A stretch of DNA of 64,000 nt from Flavobacterium channae. Lineage in GTDB: Bacteria; Bacteroidota; Bacteroidia; Flavobacteriales; Flavobacteriaceae. This document shows, one piece after another, positions 1 through 8,024 of the stretch (position 1 is its first letter; every line of letters begins with the position of its first letter). A program made the translations under genes and the position numbers. The notes under the pieces were generated by a model. That model worked only from the letters and a program-made list of their open reading frames with translations, was not told the origin of the DNA and made no database searches. Where the stretch lies: contig NZ_CP089096.1 of the NCBI RefSeq assembly GCF_021172165.1, positions 2,480,001-2,544,000 on the forward strand, given 5' to 3'.

Positions 1-606
1 AAAGATATACTCTTCTATGTTATAAAATTGAATTGTAAACTTTTCTATTTGGTTATTAAAATGCAATTCGGCAGAACAGTTGCCTGCTGCTACATCAAAT
101 TCGTTCTCAAAAATATGCTCTGGAAAACTAATCCCTACTTCATTTTTAATTTTGAATATCGACTCTTTAACTCCCCAAATAACAGTTGCTTTCTGTATTT
201 TTTCTGTATCAGATAAATTTTCTAAATGCTTCATTTCTAAAAAACGAGGTGCAATTCGCAAAATTTTGTCTTTGCATTTTTCCAAATCAATTCCCATTAA
301 TGAATCACTAATACAAATACACGAAAATTCATGAGAATGCGAAATAGAAATATGTTTTCCATCATTTAAATGTGGCTTTCCTTGCTCATCATAACTCAAA
401 TCATAATCAGTATATCCTAAATGTTGCAACAACATTCGCACAGCTAGAAATCCTTTTTGATGACTTTCTGATTTCATTCCTTCATAACGAAACAGCGTTA
501 CATCTTTCAAAGAAACTGCTCTAAATAAATCAGTTACATCTTCAGAAATTTTCCAAAAGTATGCAGTTGTTGATTCGTTTATGGATATAGCTTTATAAAA
601 TGGCAT
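1..606 (-). CDS. 4'-phosphopantetheinyl transferase superfamily protein (3' end cut by window)
   Basis: Reading the minus strand from the ATG at 606 gives 202 codons without a stop up to the window edge, so only the last residues are missing. The protein shows the hallmark motifs of the Sfp/AcpS superfamily: an ISISHSH segment, then GIDLE (Mg-binding acidic residues), then WGVKES (the W-x-x-KE motif). Such enzymes transfer the 4'-phosphopantetheine arm of CoA onto a serine of acyl- or peptidyl-carrier proteins in the cytoplasm. The total length fits the short single-subunit type seen in Bacteroidota. It is divergent from ahcY across about 130 bp. The carrier protein it serves cannot be told from the sequence. 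Confidence 0.88.
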   Translation of the reverse strand, partial: MPFYKAISINESTTAYFWKISEDVTDLFRAVSLKDVTLFRYEGMKSESHQKGFLAVRMLLQHLGYTDYDLSYDEQGKPHLNDGKHISISHSHEFSCICISDSLMGIDLEKCKDKILRIAPRFLEMKHLENLSDTEKIQKATVIWGVKESIFKIKNEVGISFPEHIFENEFDVAAGNCSAELHFNNQIEKFTIQFYNIEEYIF

Positions 607-692
607 TTATATTTTATTGTAATTCAAATAATTAGCAAGATAAACAATTCACAAAATTTTATTTAATATTTAGAAATTAAAAAGTTATGTTG

Positions 693-700
693 TAACTTTG
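693..700 (+). promoter_or_regulatory. -7 promoter box of ahcY
   Basis: TAACTTTG matches the Bacteroidota -7 consensus TAnnTTTG exactly and is followed by CAACC. It lies 34 bp before the ahcY start codon. No convincing -33 TTTG is seen at the usual distance. Confidence 0.6.
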
Positions 701-734
701 CAACCTCAAAATTAAAAATTAATTATATATTATA

Positions 735-2051
735 ATGAGTACAAAAACAATTCCGTATGTACCATACAAAGTTAAAGATATTTCTTTAGCAGAATGGGGT
801 AGAAAAGAAATTCAATTAGCAGAAGCTGAAATGCCAGGTTTAATGGCTTTAAGAGCTGAATATGGTGCTAGCCAACCTTTAAAAGGTGCTCGTATTGCTG
901 GTTGTTTACATATGACTATTCAAACTGCTGTTTTAATTGAAACATTAGTTGCTTTAGGTGCTGATGTAACTTGGTCATCTTGTAACATTTTCTCTACTCA
1001 AGATCATGCTGCTGCTGCTATTGCTGCTGCTGGAATTCCAGTTTATGCATGGAAAGGAATGAATGAAGAAGAATTTGATTGGTGTATTGAGCAAACGTTA
1101 TTCTTTGGAGAAGATCGTCAACCATTAAACATGATTTTAGATGATGGTGGTGATTTAACAAATATGGTTTTCGATAGATATACTGAATTAGTTGAAGGAA
1201 TTAAAGGTTTATCTGAAGAAACTACAACTGGAGTTCACCGTTTATACGAAAGAATGAAAGCTGGAACTTTATATATGCCTGCTATCAACGTAAATGATTC
1301 AGTTACTAAATCTAAATTTGATAATAAATATGGTTGTAAAGAATCTGCAGTAGATGCAGTTCGTAGAGCAACTGATGTTATGTTAGCTGGAAAAAGAGTT
1401 GTTGTTTGTGGTTACGGTGACGTAGGAAAAGGAACTGCTGCTTCTTTCCGTGGTGCTGGTTCTATTGTAACTGTTACTGAAATTGACCCAATTTGTGCTT
1501 TACAAGCTGCAATGGATGGTTTTGAAGTTAAAAAATTAGACACTGTTATTGGTAATGCTGATATTGTAATTACTACAACAGGAAATAAAGATATTGTTGT
1601 TGGTCGTCACTTTGAAGCTATGAAAGATAAAACTATCGTTTGTAACATCGGACACTTTGATAACGAAATTGACATGGCTTGGTTAAACAAAAACTACGGA
1701 AGCTCTAAAGTTGAAGTTAAACCTCAAGTTGATATTTACAATGTAAACGGTAAAGAAGTTATTATTTTAGCTGAAGGTCGTTTAGTAAACTTAGGTTGTG
1801 CAACAGGTCACCCATCATTTGTAATGTCTAACTCTTTCACAAACCAAACTTTAGCTCAGTTAGAGTTATGGACAAACAGTGCAGCTTACAAAAATGAAGT
1901 GTATATGTTACCTAAACATTTAGATGAAAAAGTAGCAGCTTTACATTTAGCTAAATTAGGAGTTGAATTAGAAACTTTAAATGATGAGCAAGCTGCTTAC
2001 ATTGGAGTTGAAGTTCAAGGTCCATTTAAACCAGAATACTACAGATACTAA
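735..2051 (+). CDS. ahcY: adenosylhomocysteinase
   Basis: 438 residues, the normal family length. S-adenosyl-L-homocysteine hydrolase reversibly splits S-adenosylhomocysteine into adenosine and homocysteine in the cytoplasm, removing the inhibitory product of SAM-dependent methylation. Visible signatures are the NAD-binding glycine-rich loop [11 protein letters not shown] near residues 223-233, the downstream [11 protein letters not shown] segment, and the conserved C-terminal tail KPEYYRY, the analogue of the KPxxYRY tail that completes the NAD site of the partner subunit. The start is the ATG downstream of a good -7 box. The gene is monocistronic, with a strong terminator about 65 bp after the stop. 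Confidence 0.98.
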   Translation: MSTKTIPYVPYKVKDISLAEWGRKEIQLAEAEMPGLMALRAEYGASQPLKGARIAGCLHMTIQTAVLIETLVALGADVTWSSCNIFSTQDHAAAAIAAAGIPVYAWKGMNEEEFDWCIEQTLFFGEDRQPLNMILDDGGDLTNMVFDRYTELVEGIKGLSEETTTGVHRLYERMKAGTLYMPAINVNDSVTKSKFDNKYGCKESAVDAVRRATDVMLAGKRVVVCGYGDVGKGTAASFRGAGSIVTVTEIDPICALQAAMDGFEVKKLDTVIGNADIVITTTGNKDIVVGRHFEAMKDKTIVCNIGHFDNEIDMAWLNKNYGSSKVEVKPQVDIYNVNGKEVIILAEGRLVNLGCATGHPSFVMSNSFTNQTLAQLELWTNSAAYKNEVYMLPKHLDEKVAALHLAKLGVELETLNDEQAAYIGVEVQGPFKPEYYRY

Positions 2052-2115
2052 AAATTGGTAAATAGTTTACAGTCCTGAAATTTCGAGATAAGTAATCCGT
2101 TTATTTTTTGATACT

Positions 2116-2146
2116 AAAACCCTCACAGAAATGTGAGGGTTTTTTA
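2116..2146 (+). terminator. Rho-independent terminator of ahcY
   Basis: A 12-bp stem (AAAACCCTCACA paired with TGTGAGGGTTTT) with a GAAA tetraloop is followed by a run of T. Confidence 0.9.
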
Positions 2147-2362
2147 TTGATAGTATTTGAAATATATTATTTATTTTTTATTTAGATTTTGATAAATACG
2201 TTATAAAATTGCATTTTAGGTATTAACACATTAATACATTAATATTTCCACTATATTAATGTTTATAAATTATAAATTTAACAAAATAAGTAAAATTTAA
2301 CATTTGTTTTTTTTTATAAAGTTTGAATTCAGTAAATTTATATTAAACTAAATTTAACTATT
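2147..2362. other. AT-rich intergenic spacer with no gene seen
   Basis: The stretch between ahcY and the next gene (311 bp in all) holds the ahcY terminator and then very AT-rich sequence. It has repeated ATTAATACATTAATA-type runs but no convincing reading frame or RNA. It must contain the promoter of the downstream surface-protein gene; I could only find a poor -7 match (TAAATTTA at 2333-2340). Confidence 0.6.
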
Positions 2363-3028
2363 ATGAAAAAACTTTCAACAATTTTATTGTTACTTTCGGT
2401 GAGAGTAATAGTTGCGCAAGTAGGTATTGGCACTACAACACCAACCGCTCAATTAGATGTTAATGGGACTTTAAGAGTTCGAACAACAGTTTTAACTAAT
2501 AACATTAGCGCTGCTAAAGATTCAATCTTAGTGGTTGATAATATTGGAAATGTAAAAAGAGTATCTTCCAAAACGGTATTTGAAAGCAATTTAAAATCAT
2601 GTGTAAAAGGTAGCTTCAATAGTTCAAGTGATGTGACTCTAACTTTATTGGCGGATGCTTGTAAGATTGGGTTTGATTTTGTTGAATTCGACTTAAACAA
2701 TGAGTTCAATACGACGCAATCAGAGTTCACGGCTAAACAAGATGGGATTTATCAAGTTTCGGTTCAAATCAAAGCTACGTCAGCTATTGCGGTTGCTACA
2801 AACTTTGGAGTAGCCATTTTGAAAAATGGAACAGTAGTTAATAGGACTTCGTTTGCTAATGTTGGAGTAGTTGGTGTAAATGTTACGCCTCCTGTTAGAA
2901 CGGTAACAACACTGGTGAGTTTAAATACTGGCGATACAATTAGTTTTAATGTGTTAAGTACTTTATTGAGTTTGAATCTGCTTGGAACAAGAGAAGATTG
3001 TAATTTTACCATTAACCAAATAAGGTAA
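2363..3028 (+). CDS. secreted protein with C1q/TNF-like C-terminal domain
   Basis: 221 residues. It begins with a signal peptide (MKKLSTILLLLSVRVIVAQ) followed immediately by VGIGTTTPTAQLDVNGTLRV, an opening very common in flavobacterial surface and fibre-like proteins. From about residue 75 the pattern (a DFVEFDLNNEF stretch, a beta-rich TAKQDGIYQVSVQIKA strand, GVAILKNG, a TLVSLNTGDTISFNV strand and a closing NFTINQIR) resembles the C1q-like jelly roll that trimerises. It probably forms a secreted or surface-attached trimer. There is no T9SS sorting domain. The binding partner is unknown. It stands alone, with non-coding DNA on both sides. Confidence 0.72.
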   Translation: MKKLSTILLLLSVRVIVAQVGIGTTTPTAQLDVNGTLRVRTTVLTNNISAAKDSILVVDNIGNVKRVSSKTVFESNLKSCVKGSFNSSSDVTLTLLADACKIGFDFVEFDLNNEFNTTQSEFTAKQDGIYQVSVQIKATSAIAVATNFGVAILKNGTVVNRTSFANVGVVGVNVTPPVRTVTTLVSLNTGDTISFNVLSTLLSLNLLGTREDCNFTINQIR

Positions 3029-3190
3029 TTAATACCTTTGTTTTCATAAATTTATTTTTAGTATTGAATATGCTTTCCAAATTCATATCATAATATATTA
3101 CTGGAATAAATGAAAATGGGCTAAATCTGTTGTTGTTCAGCGGTATCTAAGACAGAATATTACATTTAATATCTAGTTTAAATATTTGTT

Positions 3191-3223
3191 AATCCTTAAT
3201 CAAAAGATTGGGGATTTTTTTTT
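3191..3223 (+). terminator. probable Rho-independent terminator
   Basis: AATCCTTAATC pairs with GATTGGGGATT (11 bp including two G-U pairs) around an AAAA loop, followed by eight T. It lies 160 bp after the C1q-like gene. Confidence 0.6.
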
Positions 3224-3237
3224 AAAATAATCGATAG

Positions 3238-3267
3238 TAATCTGTGATAATTTATGATAATCTGTGT
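3238..3267. repeat. three tandem 10-bp units
   Basis: TAATCTGTGA, TAATTTATGA and TAATCTGTGT follow each other in exact 10-bp register. The following 45 bp still contain TTGTG and TCTGTGTGG words, so the tract may be the start of a longer degenerate repeat. Confidence 0.7.
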
Positions 3268-3456
3268 TTTAAATTTATAGATTCTCTGGGCTATTTTGTG
3301 CTTTTCTGTGTGGTAATTTAATAATTAATCTAAAAACTTGTAACAAAAAACCATTTTTGGCAACAAATTTGTAATCATCATCATCAATCATCAACTAACC
3401 ATAAGTGTTTTCTTTCCAACAAGTCAGAACAAGTTTATGGTTTTAAACGAATCGTT

Positions 3457-4557
3457 ATGCTAAAATCATTTTTTATTCTTTGTTCTGGAGCGGACAAAGA
3501 TATTGTTTCCTCATGCTCTAACGGAGAACAGAATAAATATGCCGGAATTGGCGCTACTGTTTTCTTTACTGCAGTTATGGCTTTTGTAGCTTGTTCTTAT
3601 GCTTTATATACGGTTTTTGACAACGCGTATATGGCGGTGTTTTTTGGTCTCGTTTGGGGTTTGCTTATTTTTAATTTAGATCGATTTATTGTTTCTACCA
3701 TTCGTAAGAAAGGTAATTTTATGGACGAATTCATTCAGGCTTCTCCACGAATTGTCCTAGCGATGATTATTGCAATTGTAATTTCAAAACCCTTAGAAAT
3801 TAAGATTTTTGAGAAAGAAATTAATACGGTATTGTTGAAGGAAAAGAATGAAATGGCTATTGCCAACAAAAAACAAGTAGCCGATTATTTTAAAACTGAT
3901 GTAGATAAAAACCAAGCGTCAATTGATAGTTTGAAGAATCAAATTAAAGCTAAAGAAAAAGAAGTGGCGGCGTTGTATCAATCGTATATAACTGAAGCTG
4001 AAGGTTCTGCAGGAACGAAGAAAATGGGTAAAGGGCCTATTTATAAAGAAAAACGTGCGGCTCATGATGCTGCAATAAAGCAATTAGATTCTTTAAAAGT
4101 GAGTAGTGCTAAAACGATTGCCGAAAAAGAAGCAAAGGGTAAAACATTGCAAGCCGACTTAGATAAAAAAGTAGCGGATTCTCAACCGATTATTGATGGG
4201 TTTGATGGTTTAATGGCGCGTATTAATGCTTTAAACAAACTTCCTCTATTACCTTCTCTTTTTATTATGTTGTTGTTTTTAGCTATTGAAACTTCGCCCA
4301 TTATTGCCAAATTATTATCACCAAAAAGCGAATACGACTTCAAACAAGAAGATAGCGAAATGGGAATCAAAAACATGTTGGCTCAAAATCGTTATCAAAG
4401 TGAATTGCAAAAACAAACCGATGCAGAAATTTACGACAAAGTATATGCTGACATCAAAGAAGATAAAGAATTATATAACTACAAAAAGAAAAGTGCAATG
4501 GAATTATTAAAACTCCAAGCCGATGGTTTTGTAGAGAAACAGAAAAAATCAATGTAA
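3457..4557 (+). CDS. DUF4407 domain-containing membrane protein
   Basis: 366 residues. The N-terminal part (FILCSGADKDIVSSC, KYAGIGATVFFT, GLLIFNLDRFIVSTIRKK) is the DUF4407 pattern. I see about four membrane segments: residues 30-52, 56-75, 90-112 and 255-280. Between the third and fourth is a long charged coiled coil of about 125 residues (roughly 125-245), which would lie on one side of the membrane, and a charged tail ends the protein. The function of the family is not established. The gene is monocistronic with a strong terminator. The closely upstream out-of-frame ATG at 3435 reaches a stop after a few codons and is not the start. Confidence 0.85.
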   Translation: MLKSFFILCSGADKDIVSSCSNGEQNKYAGIGATVFFTAVMAFVACSYALYTVFDNAYMAVFFGLVWGLLIFNLDRFIVSTIRKKGNFMDEFIQASPRIVLAMIIAIVISKPLEIKIFEKEINTVLLKEKNEMAIANKKQVADYFKTDVDKNQASIDSLKNQIKAKEKEVAALYQSYITEAEGSAGTKKMGKGPIYKEKRAAHDAAIKQLDSLKVSSAKTIAEKEAKGKTLQADLDKKVADSQPIIDGFDGLMARINALNKLPLLPSLFIMLLFLAIETSPIIAKLLSPKSEYDFKQEDSEMGIKNMLAQNRYQSELQKQTDAEIYDKVYADIKEDKELYNYKKKSAMELLKLQADGFVEKQKKSM

Positions 4558-4571
4558 AAACATAGTAAAGA

Positions 4572-4604
4572 AAAACCCAACATTTTGAAGTGTTGGGTTT
4601 TAAT
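4572..4604. terminator. bidirectional terminator between convergent genes
   Basis: AAAACCCAACA pairs with TGTTGGGTTTT around an 8-nt loop, with A-rich and T-rich flanks. It lies between the stop codons of the DUF4407 gene and the convergent PH-domain gene. Confidence 0.9.
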
Positions 4605-4610
4605 TTTATC

Positions 4611-5318
4611 TTACAAATATTTTAAAATATCCGATTTTAATCGATCGTACTCGCCTTGAAGGATTAATCCATTATCTAATAATTTCTTATAATTCTGAAG
4701 TTTAGCAAACAATTCGTCTTGTGTTAAATGTGCCAATCCTTTTTCCTCTGAAATTGGCGCTTCAACTTCTGTATCGCGAATAACGTCATTTGGAGTTGGC
4801 ATGATTTCAGCATAAAGCGTTACTTCTTCTGTTTGAATTTCCTCAACTTCGGCTTCTTGAACAAGAGTTTCAATTGGAGCTTCTGTTTTAACTTCTTCCA
4901 CAACTGGTGTAGCTACTTTTGGATTTTTCAACAAATCCAATTGCTCTTTAGCGTAAGTATATAATTTTCGCGCTTGATTCTTTGGTAAATAATCAACAGT
5001 ATGTGTTAAATCAGAATTCGTAGTAAAAGTAAAATCAGCTCCTAAAATACCTTCTTTTACAAATGAACCTGCAATATCATCCCAATCGTAATCAATGAAT
5101 TCCATTGACAACCCTAAGTTTTTAGGCTTACACAAAATGATACGTTTGTTTGTCACCACAATGCTGTCTGGAAAAATTGTCACCGCTGGTTTTTTCTGAA
5201 CGGCAATGTAGCCTACTTCTTCGTTCGACATTAAAAGATTTTCCAATTTAGCCGTAATTTTCTCAATAGCTTTTGGATCTTGATCTTCGTTTAATATTTT
5301 TTTTAAGTTGTCAATCAT
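4611..5318 (-). CDS. PH domain-containing protein with SHOCT-like C-terminus
   Basis: 235 residues, cytoplasmic, no signal peptide. Residues 30-130 look like a bacterial PH domain: NEEVGYIAVQKKP, FPDSIVVTNKRIILCKP, then IDYDWDDIAG and a FTFTTNSD strand pair ending in an amphipathic helix. A Glu/Thr-rich linker of about 60 residues follows. The last 40 residues (DELFAKLQNYKKLLDNGLIL then GEYDRLKSDILKYL) match the SHOCT short-helix pattern, an oligomerisation motif often found at the end of such proteins. The biological role is unknown. An exact -7 box (CAAAGTTA on the plus strand, 5380-5387) lies 62 bp upstream. Confidence 0.75.
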   Translation of the reverse strand: MIDNLKKILNEDQDPKAIEKITAKLENLLMSNEEVGYIAVQKKPAVTIFPDSIVVTNKRIILCKPKNLGLSMEFIDYDWDDIAGSFVKEGILGADFTFTTNSDLTHTVDYLPKNQARKLYTYAKEQLDLLKNPKVATPVVEEVKTEAPIETLVQEAEVEEIQTEEVTLYAEIMPTPNDVIRDTEVEAPISEEKGLAHLTQDELFAKLQNYKKLLDNGLILQGEYDRLKSDILKYL

Positions 5319-5379
5319 GATTGTTTTTAAAATTTTATGTGCTAATTATTTAGAAATTATCTATGTAAATAATCTAATA

Positions 5380-5387
5380 CAAAGTTA
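5380..5387 (-). promoter_or_regulatory. -7 box of the PH-domain gene
   Basis: On the minus strand the sequence reads TAACTTTG, an exact TAnnTTTG match, 62 bp before the ATG at 5318. Confidence 0.5.
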
Positions 5388-5436
5388 AGCTAATTTATTA
5401 TTTCATCATGTCTCAATTGAATCAAAAATTCAACGG

Positions 5437-5928
5437 CTAAAGCTTATTAATAATTTCAACTTTATATTTTGATTTAAGCTTTTCGCAAATTTCTAAAGCA
5501 ACATTTTCATCTTTTGTATAATAAAGTTTTACAGGTTTTCTATTCTCTGAAAATAAATTGATTAAAATTACTTTTTCTGAAATTCTTGCAGAAGCTGTAG
5601 AACTCATTCCTATCCCTCCTACTTTGGTTGAAACCTTACTCCTGGATATCGAAATATATTCTATCTCAGGAAAATTTTTCCAATCTCCAATATTTAAACC
5701 TAAAATTGAAAAAACACTTCTGTATTGATTGTTTTTCAAATCTAACTCAATTCCATCTTTAGATAAAAGAACAAAACCTCCTATTATCAAGGCTATCCAA
5801 ATCAAAACAAAAGCAGGTCCAAATGTCACATTTAAAAACAGCAATAGTAACAATCCTGAAATCCAAAGTATGTTTCCTAAAACTAAAATTTTTAAAGTTG
5901 TTTTTTCAAGATAAAGATATTTTTCCAA
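5437..5928 (-). CDS. hypothetical membrane protein
   Basis: 163 residues; family not recognised. Two adjacent membrane segments occupy roughly residues 12-33 and 36-55 (ILVLGNILWISGLLLLLFL and a following FVLIWIALIIGGFVLL). They are followed by a soluble, beta-rich domain with a Gly/Ser-rich stretch (VGGIGMSSTASA) and a Lys-rich end. This architecture, two helices then a cytoplasmic PH-like beta domain, is common among bacterial photosynthesis-regulator-like and PH-like proteins, but I cannot prove a link. No ATG is available; the start is TTG at 5928. It lies on the same strand as the PH-domain gene. Confidence 0.6.
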   Translation of the reverse strand: MEKYLYLEKTTLKILVLGNILWISGLLLLLFLNVTFGPAFVLIWIALIIGGFVLLSKDGIELDLKNNQYRSVFSILGLNIGDWKNFPEIEYISISRSKVSTKVGGIGMSSTASARISEKVILINLFSENRKPVKLYYTKDENVALEICEKLKSKYKVEIINKL

Positions 5929-5971
5929 AGTTTTGTTTGCTTATATATAATGGCAAGCACAAAAGTAATGC

Positions 5972-6343
5972 CTAATTTTCTACTTCTAGAATTTCTTGTT
6001 GGACTTTTTTTGTCAAACTTTTAAAAATCAAATCATAGGAGTGATTGATTAATTCGCACATCATTTTATCGGAAACATCGCCATTAAATAAAACCGTATT
6101 CCAATGCACTTTACTCATATGCCAACCTGGCTGAACGGCTTCGTATTCTGCTCTAAGTTCCAATGCTCGATCGGGATCACATTTTAAATTCAAGGAAGGT
6201 TCGCCTTTTTCCCATTGTGATAGCGACGTCAAACAAAACATTTTACCTCCTACTTTAAACACTAAAGTATCTTCATCAAAAGGAAAATGTTCGGTAACTC
6301 CTTTTTTAGATTGACAAAATTCGTAAAGTTGCTGGATGTTCAT
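5972..6343 (-). CDS. MmcQ/YjbR family protein
   Basis: 123 residues, the normal length. The N-terminal CQSKKGVTEHFPFDEDTLVF, then KVGGKMFCLTSL, the LNLKCDPDRALELRAEY segment and PGWHMSKVHWNTV are the conserved blocks of the YjbR/CyaY-like fold (MmcQ family). Members are small cytoplasmic proteins; one member has been described as DNA-binding, but the general function is unsettled. The ATG at 6343 gives the standard N-terminus. The gene is immediately followed upstream (on its own strand) by the left inverted repeat that brackets the next gene. Confidence 0.9.
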   Translation of the reverse strand: MNIQQLYEFCQSKKGVTEHFPFDEDTLVFKVGGKMFCLTSLSQWEKGEPSLNLKCDPDRALELRAEYEAVQPGWHMSKVHWNTVLFNGDVSDKMMCELINHSYDLIFKSLTKKVQQEILEVEN

Positions 6344-6350
6344 AATTAAA

Positions 6351-6380
6351 AGTTGGGAGTAAGGAGTTTTTAGTTGGGAG
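6351..6380. repeat. left arm of a 30-bp inverted repeat pair
   Basis: Reads AGTTGGGAGTAAGGAGTTTT and continues TAGTTGGGAG. Its reverse complement matches the segment at 6802-6831 in 27 of 30 positions. It lies between the MmcQ/YjbR gene and the 3' end of the four-helix-bundle gene. The arm is itself made of a repeated AGTTGGGAG-type word. Confidence 0.85.
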
Positions 6381-6396
6381 TTTTATATCGTTTAAT

Positions 6397-6768
6397 TTAT
6401 ATTTTACTTGAACCGAATTTATCTGGATTATTCATCATATAATAAATTAGTTTACCAACTTCAGTATTTAAAGCTGTTAACTCAATATATTTTATTTCTT
6501 CTAAATAACCACATGCTAATGAAAAATCTAACCAAACTTGAGTTTCAGAATTTTCTGCTTCAGCATCAGTAAGTTTACTCAAGAAATTTTTTGGATAAAC
6601 TCTTTTTCTATATGATTCTGTAATTGTTACGGTAACACTTCTAGAACTTCTCCTAATTTGATCTATTAAAGAATACTTTTCTTCTTTTGGAAAAGTTTTA
6701 GATACATCAAAAATCAACATAGCTAAGGCGAACGATTTTTTATAGGCTAATAAATCTTTATAATCCAT
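6397..6768 (-). CDS. four-helix-bundle protein (23S rRNA intervening-sequence/Avd-like family)
   Basis: 123 residues, all-helical. The pattern DLLAYKKSFALAMLIFDVSK, FPKEEKYSLIDQIRRSSRSV, then EAENSETQVWLDFSLACGY and LNTEVGKLIYYMM is that of the TIGR02436-type family. These proteins are encoded in 23S rRNA intervening sequences and elsewhere in genomes, and are structurally related to the Avd accessory protein of diversity-generating retroelements. Those relatives bind nucleic acid through a basic pentameric barrel. Here the gene lies between two inverted repeats (6351-6380 and 6802-6831) and interrupts what otherwise looks like a run of unrelated minus-strand genes. No reverse transcriptase is nearby. 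Confidence 0.85.
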   Translation of the reverse strand: MDYKDLLAYKKSFALAMLIFDVSKTFPKEEKYSLIDQIRRSSRSVTVTITESYRKRVYPKNFLSKLTDAEAENSETQVWLDFSLACGYLEEIKYIELTALNTEVGKLIYYMMNNPDKFGSSKI

Positions 6769-6801
6769 ATTACAATATTAAAACTAATTACTCTAACTAA
6801 T

Positions 6802-6831
6802 CTCCAAACTAAAAACTCCCTACTCCAAACT
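6802..6831. repeat. right arm of the 30-bp inverted repeat pair
   Basis: CTCCAAACTAAAAACTCCCT continuing ACTCCAAACT; the reverse complement matches the left arm at 27/30 positions. The outer 12 bases form the last codons and stop of the cyclase gene. A weaker related word (ATTACTCTAACT) lies just inside, at 6787-6798. Confidence 0.85.
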
Positions 6832-7587
6832 ATACAAAACGGGTTTCGATGGACTTGCATCATTCTCAAATGAAGCAAATTGTAAATTCAGCATATAACT
6901 TCCATCTTCAACTTCTTCATCAACGTAAATCATTTCGGTTATGGTACAATCAAATCGTGCGTCTTCATTCACATTATTGACGTCTTTTACATTCCAAAAC
7001 GCTTTATGAGCTAATAATTTACGTTCATCGTGTTCTTTGTCTACACTTGGCAAATCGATTAACAAATGTTTAATTCCTTTCTCTCTGATGTAAATTGCTG
7101 CAGCTTCTTCCAAATATGGAGGATTTGTATTCGAATAGTTCAAATGCTTTTTCATTTCCAAATTTGGTAATGTTCTTATAACAATAGCTTCGGGCGATTT
7201 TTTATCCAAAGCTATCTCAACTTGTTCTTTTGTAATAATCAAATCTTCCCCAATCTCTTTTGGTTCTACCGAAATCAATTCTGCAGTAAAGAAAAATTGC
7301 TTCAAACACTGATTTACCGAATAAAAATCATGGGTAATATGTCCTAAACATTCGGTATGAGTTCCATGCGCATGTGGGTTGAAGAAAATATTATTAAAAT
7401 TTGTTGACGATTTTCCTTCAGAAACTTTTCCAATCCAATCACCCATTGTTACTGGCTCGATTTCTGGTGTATTTTGATACCATGCAATCGGATTTTGCTC
7501 ATTATTGGTCAATGAAATTGAAATATCAATTGGTTTTGATAAGTCGATTTCGTATTCTAAATTATTATGTTGAATTGTAGTTTTCAA
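6820..7587 (-). CDS. cyclase family protein (kynurenine formamidase-like)
   Basis: 255 residues. The metal-binding signature of the cyclase/kynurenine formamidase fold (HxGTHxDxPxH) is present as HAHGTHTECLGH, and the N-terminal PIDISISL is the usual opening strand. Such enzymes hydrolyse N-formylkynurenine or related amides, or cyclise polyketides; the substrate cannot be read from the sequence. No tryptophan-catabolic neighbours are seen. The start is TTG at 7587, since no ATG is available near the conserved N-terminus. The last residues (SLE and stop) are encoded by the inverted repeat at 6802-6831. The divergent neighbour is 52 bp away; an AAGGT/ACCTT inverted repeat (7610-7626) sits in that gap. 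Confidence 0.85.
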   Translation of the reverse strand: MKTTIQHNNLEYEIDLSKPIDISISLTNNEQNPIAWYQNTPEIEPVTMGDWIGKVSEGKSSTNFNNIFFNPHAHGTHTECLGHITHDFYSVNQCLKQFFFTAELISVEPKEIGEDLIITKEQVEIALDKKSPEAIVIRTLPNLEMKKHLNYSNTNPPYLEEAAAIYIREKGIKHLLIDLPSVDKEHDERKLLAHKAFWNVKDVNNVNEDARFDCTITEMIYVDEEVEDGSYMLNLQFASFENDASPSKPVLYSLE

Positions 7588-7639
7588 AAGAATTAATGAT
7601 TAAATTTACAAGGTTATTCTGACCTTAAAGATAGTTAAA

Positions 7640-8020
7640 ATGAAGAAATATTTTGTTATCCTTTCATTTTTATATAGTGTTTGCTTTTTTTCTCAAATAA
7701 AAACAGACTCAGTACAACTTGTTTTACAACCAATTAAATTGGATGTGAAATTAAATTCGAACAAACACTTTATCTCTTTTAATCAATTAAAATTTTATAC
7801 AAAAAATGATTTTTCAGTTTACAATAAAGCTACTATGCTGAATGATAATTTTTCGGTTTACAAAGGTCAATTTGAATACAAAAATTCTGTTTTTATCCCT
7901 GAAAACATGGTATATAATTCTAAAATAGATTCTTTTAATCCTAATGGAGCTAGTGAATTTGGTAGTGCTCTTATAATTGGCGTTTTAAATTTTGCGCAAG
8001 GTTTATTTAATACAAAATAA
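7640..8020 (+). CDS. hypothetical exported protein
   Basis: 126 residues; family not recognised. It starts with a signal peptide (MKKYFVILSFLYSVCFFSQ) cleaved near IKTDS. The mature part is polar, with a repeated pattern NDFSVYNKATMLNDN / NFSVYKGQFEYKN, and ends in a hydrophobic GSALIIGVLNFAQGLF stretch. No sorting domain or lipobox is seen. It ends 5 bp before the convergent hemW stop. Confidence 0.6.
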   Translation: MKKYFVILSFLYSVCFFSQIKTDSVQLVLQPIKLDVKLNSNKHFISFNQLKFYTKNDFSVYNKATMLNDNFSVYKGQFEYKNSVFIPENMVYNSKIDSFNPNGASEFGSALIIGVLNFAQGLFNTK

Positions 8021-8024
8021 GCTT

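Larger units (their letters stand above)
3029..3456. other. intergenic region without a gene
   Basis: This 428-bp gap contains no supported reading frame. It holds a probable terminator (3191-3223), a short tandem repeat tract (3238-3267) followed by TCTGTG-rich sequence to about 3315, and the presumed promoter of the DUF4407 gene. The 3040-3180 part shows nothing I can interpret. Confidence 0.6.

Noticed and set aside
2449..3012. Two minus-strand frames antisense to the C1q-like gene
   Set aside because: No start signals and no protein features; the plus-strand gene has a signal peptide and a coherent domain layout.
3238..3310. CRISPR array suspected from repeated TAATCTGTGA words
   Set aside because: The units are 10 bp, contiguous and without spacers, and no cas gene is present.
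6397..6768. Diversity-generating retroelement suspected from an Avd-like protein
   Set aside because: No reverse transcriptase or template/variable repeat pair was seen in the window.
7610..7626. AAGGT/ACCTT inverted repeat between the cyclase gene and the exported-protein gene
   Set aside because: Only 5-bp arms; too short to call an operator without conservation data.
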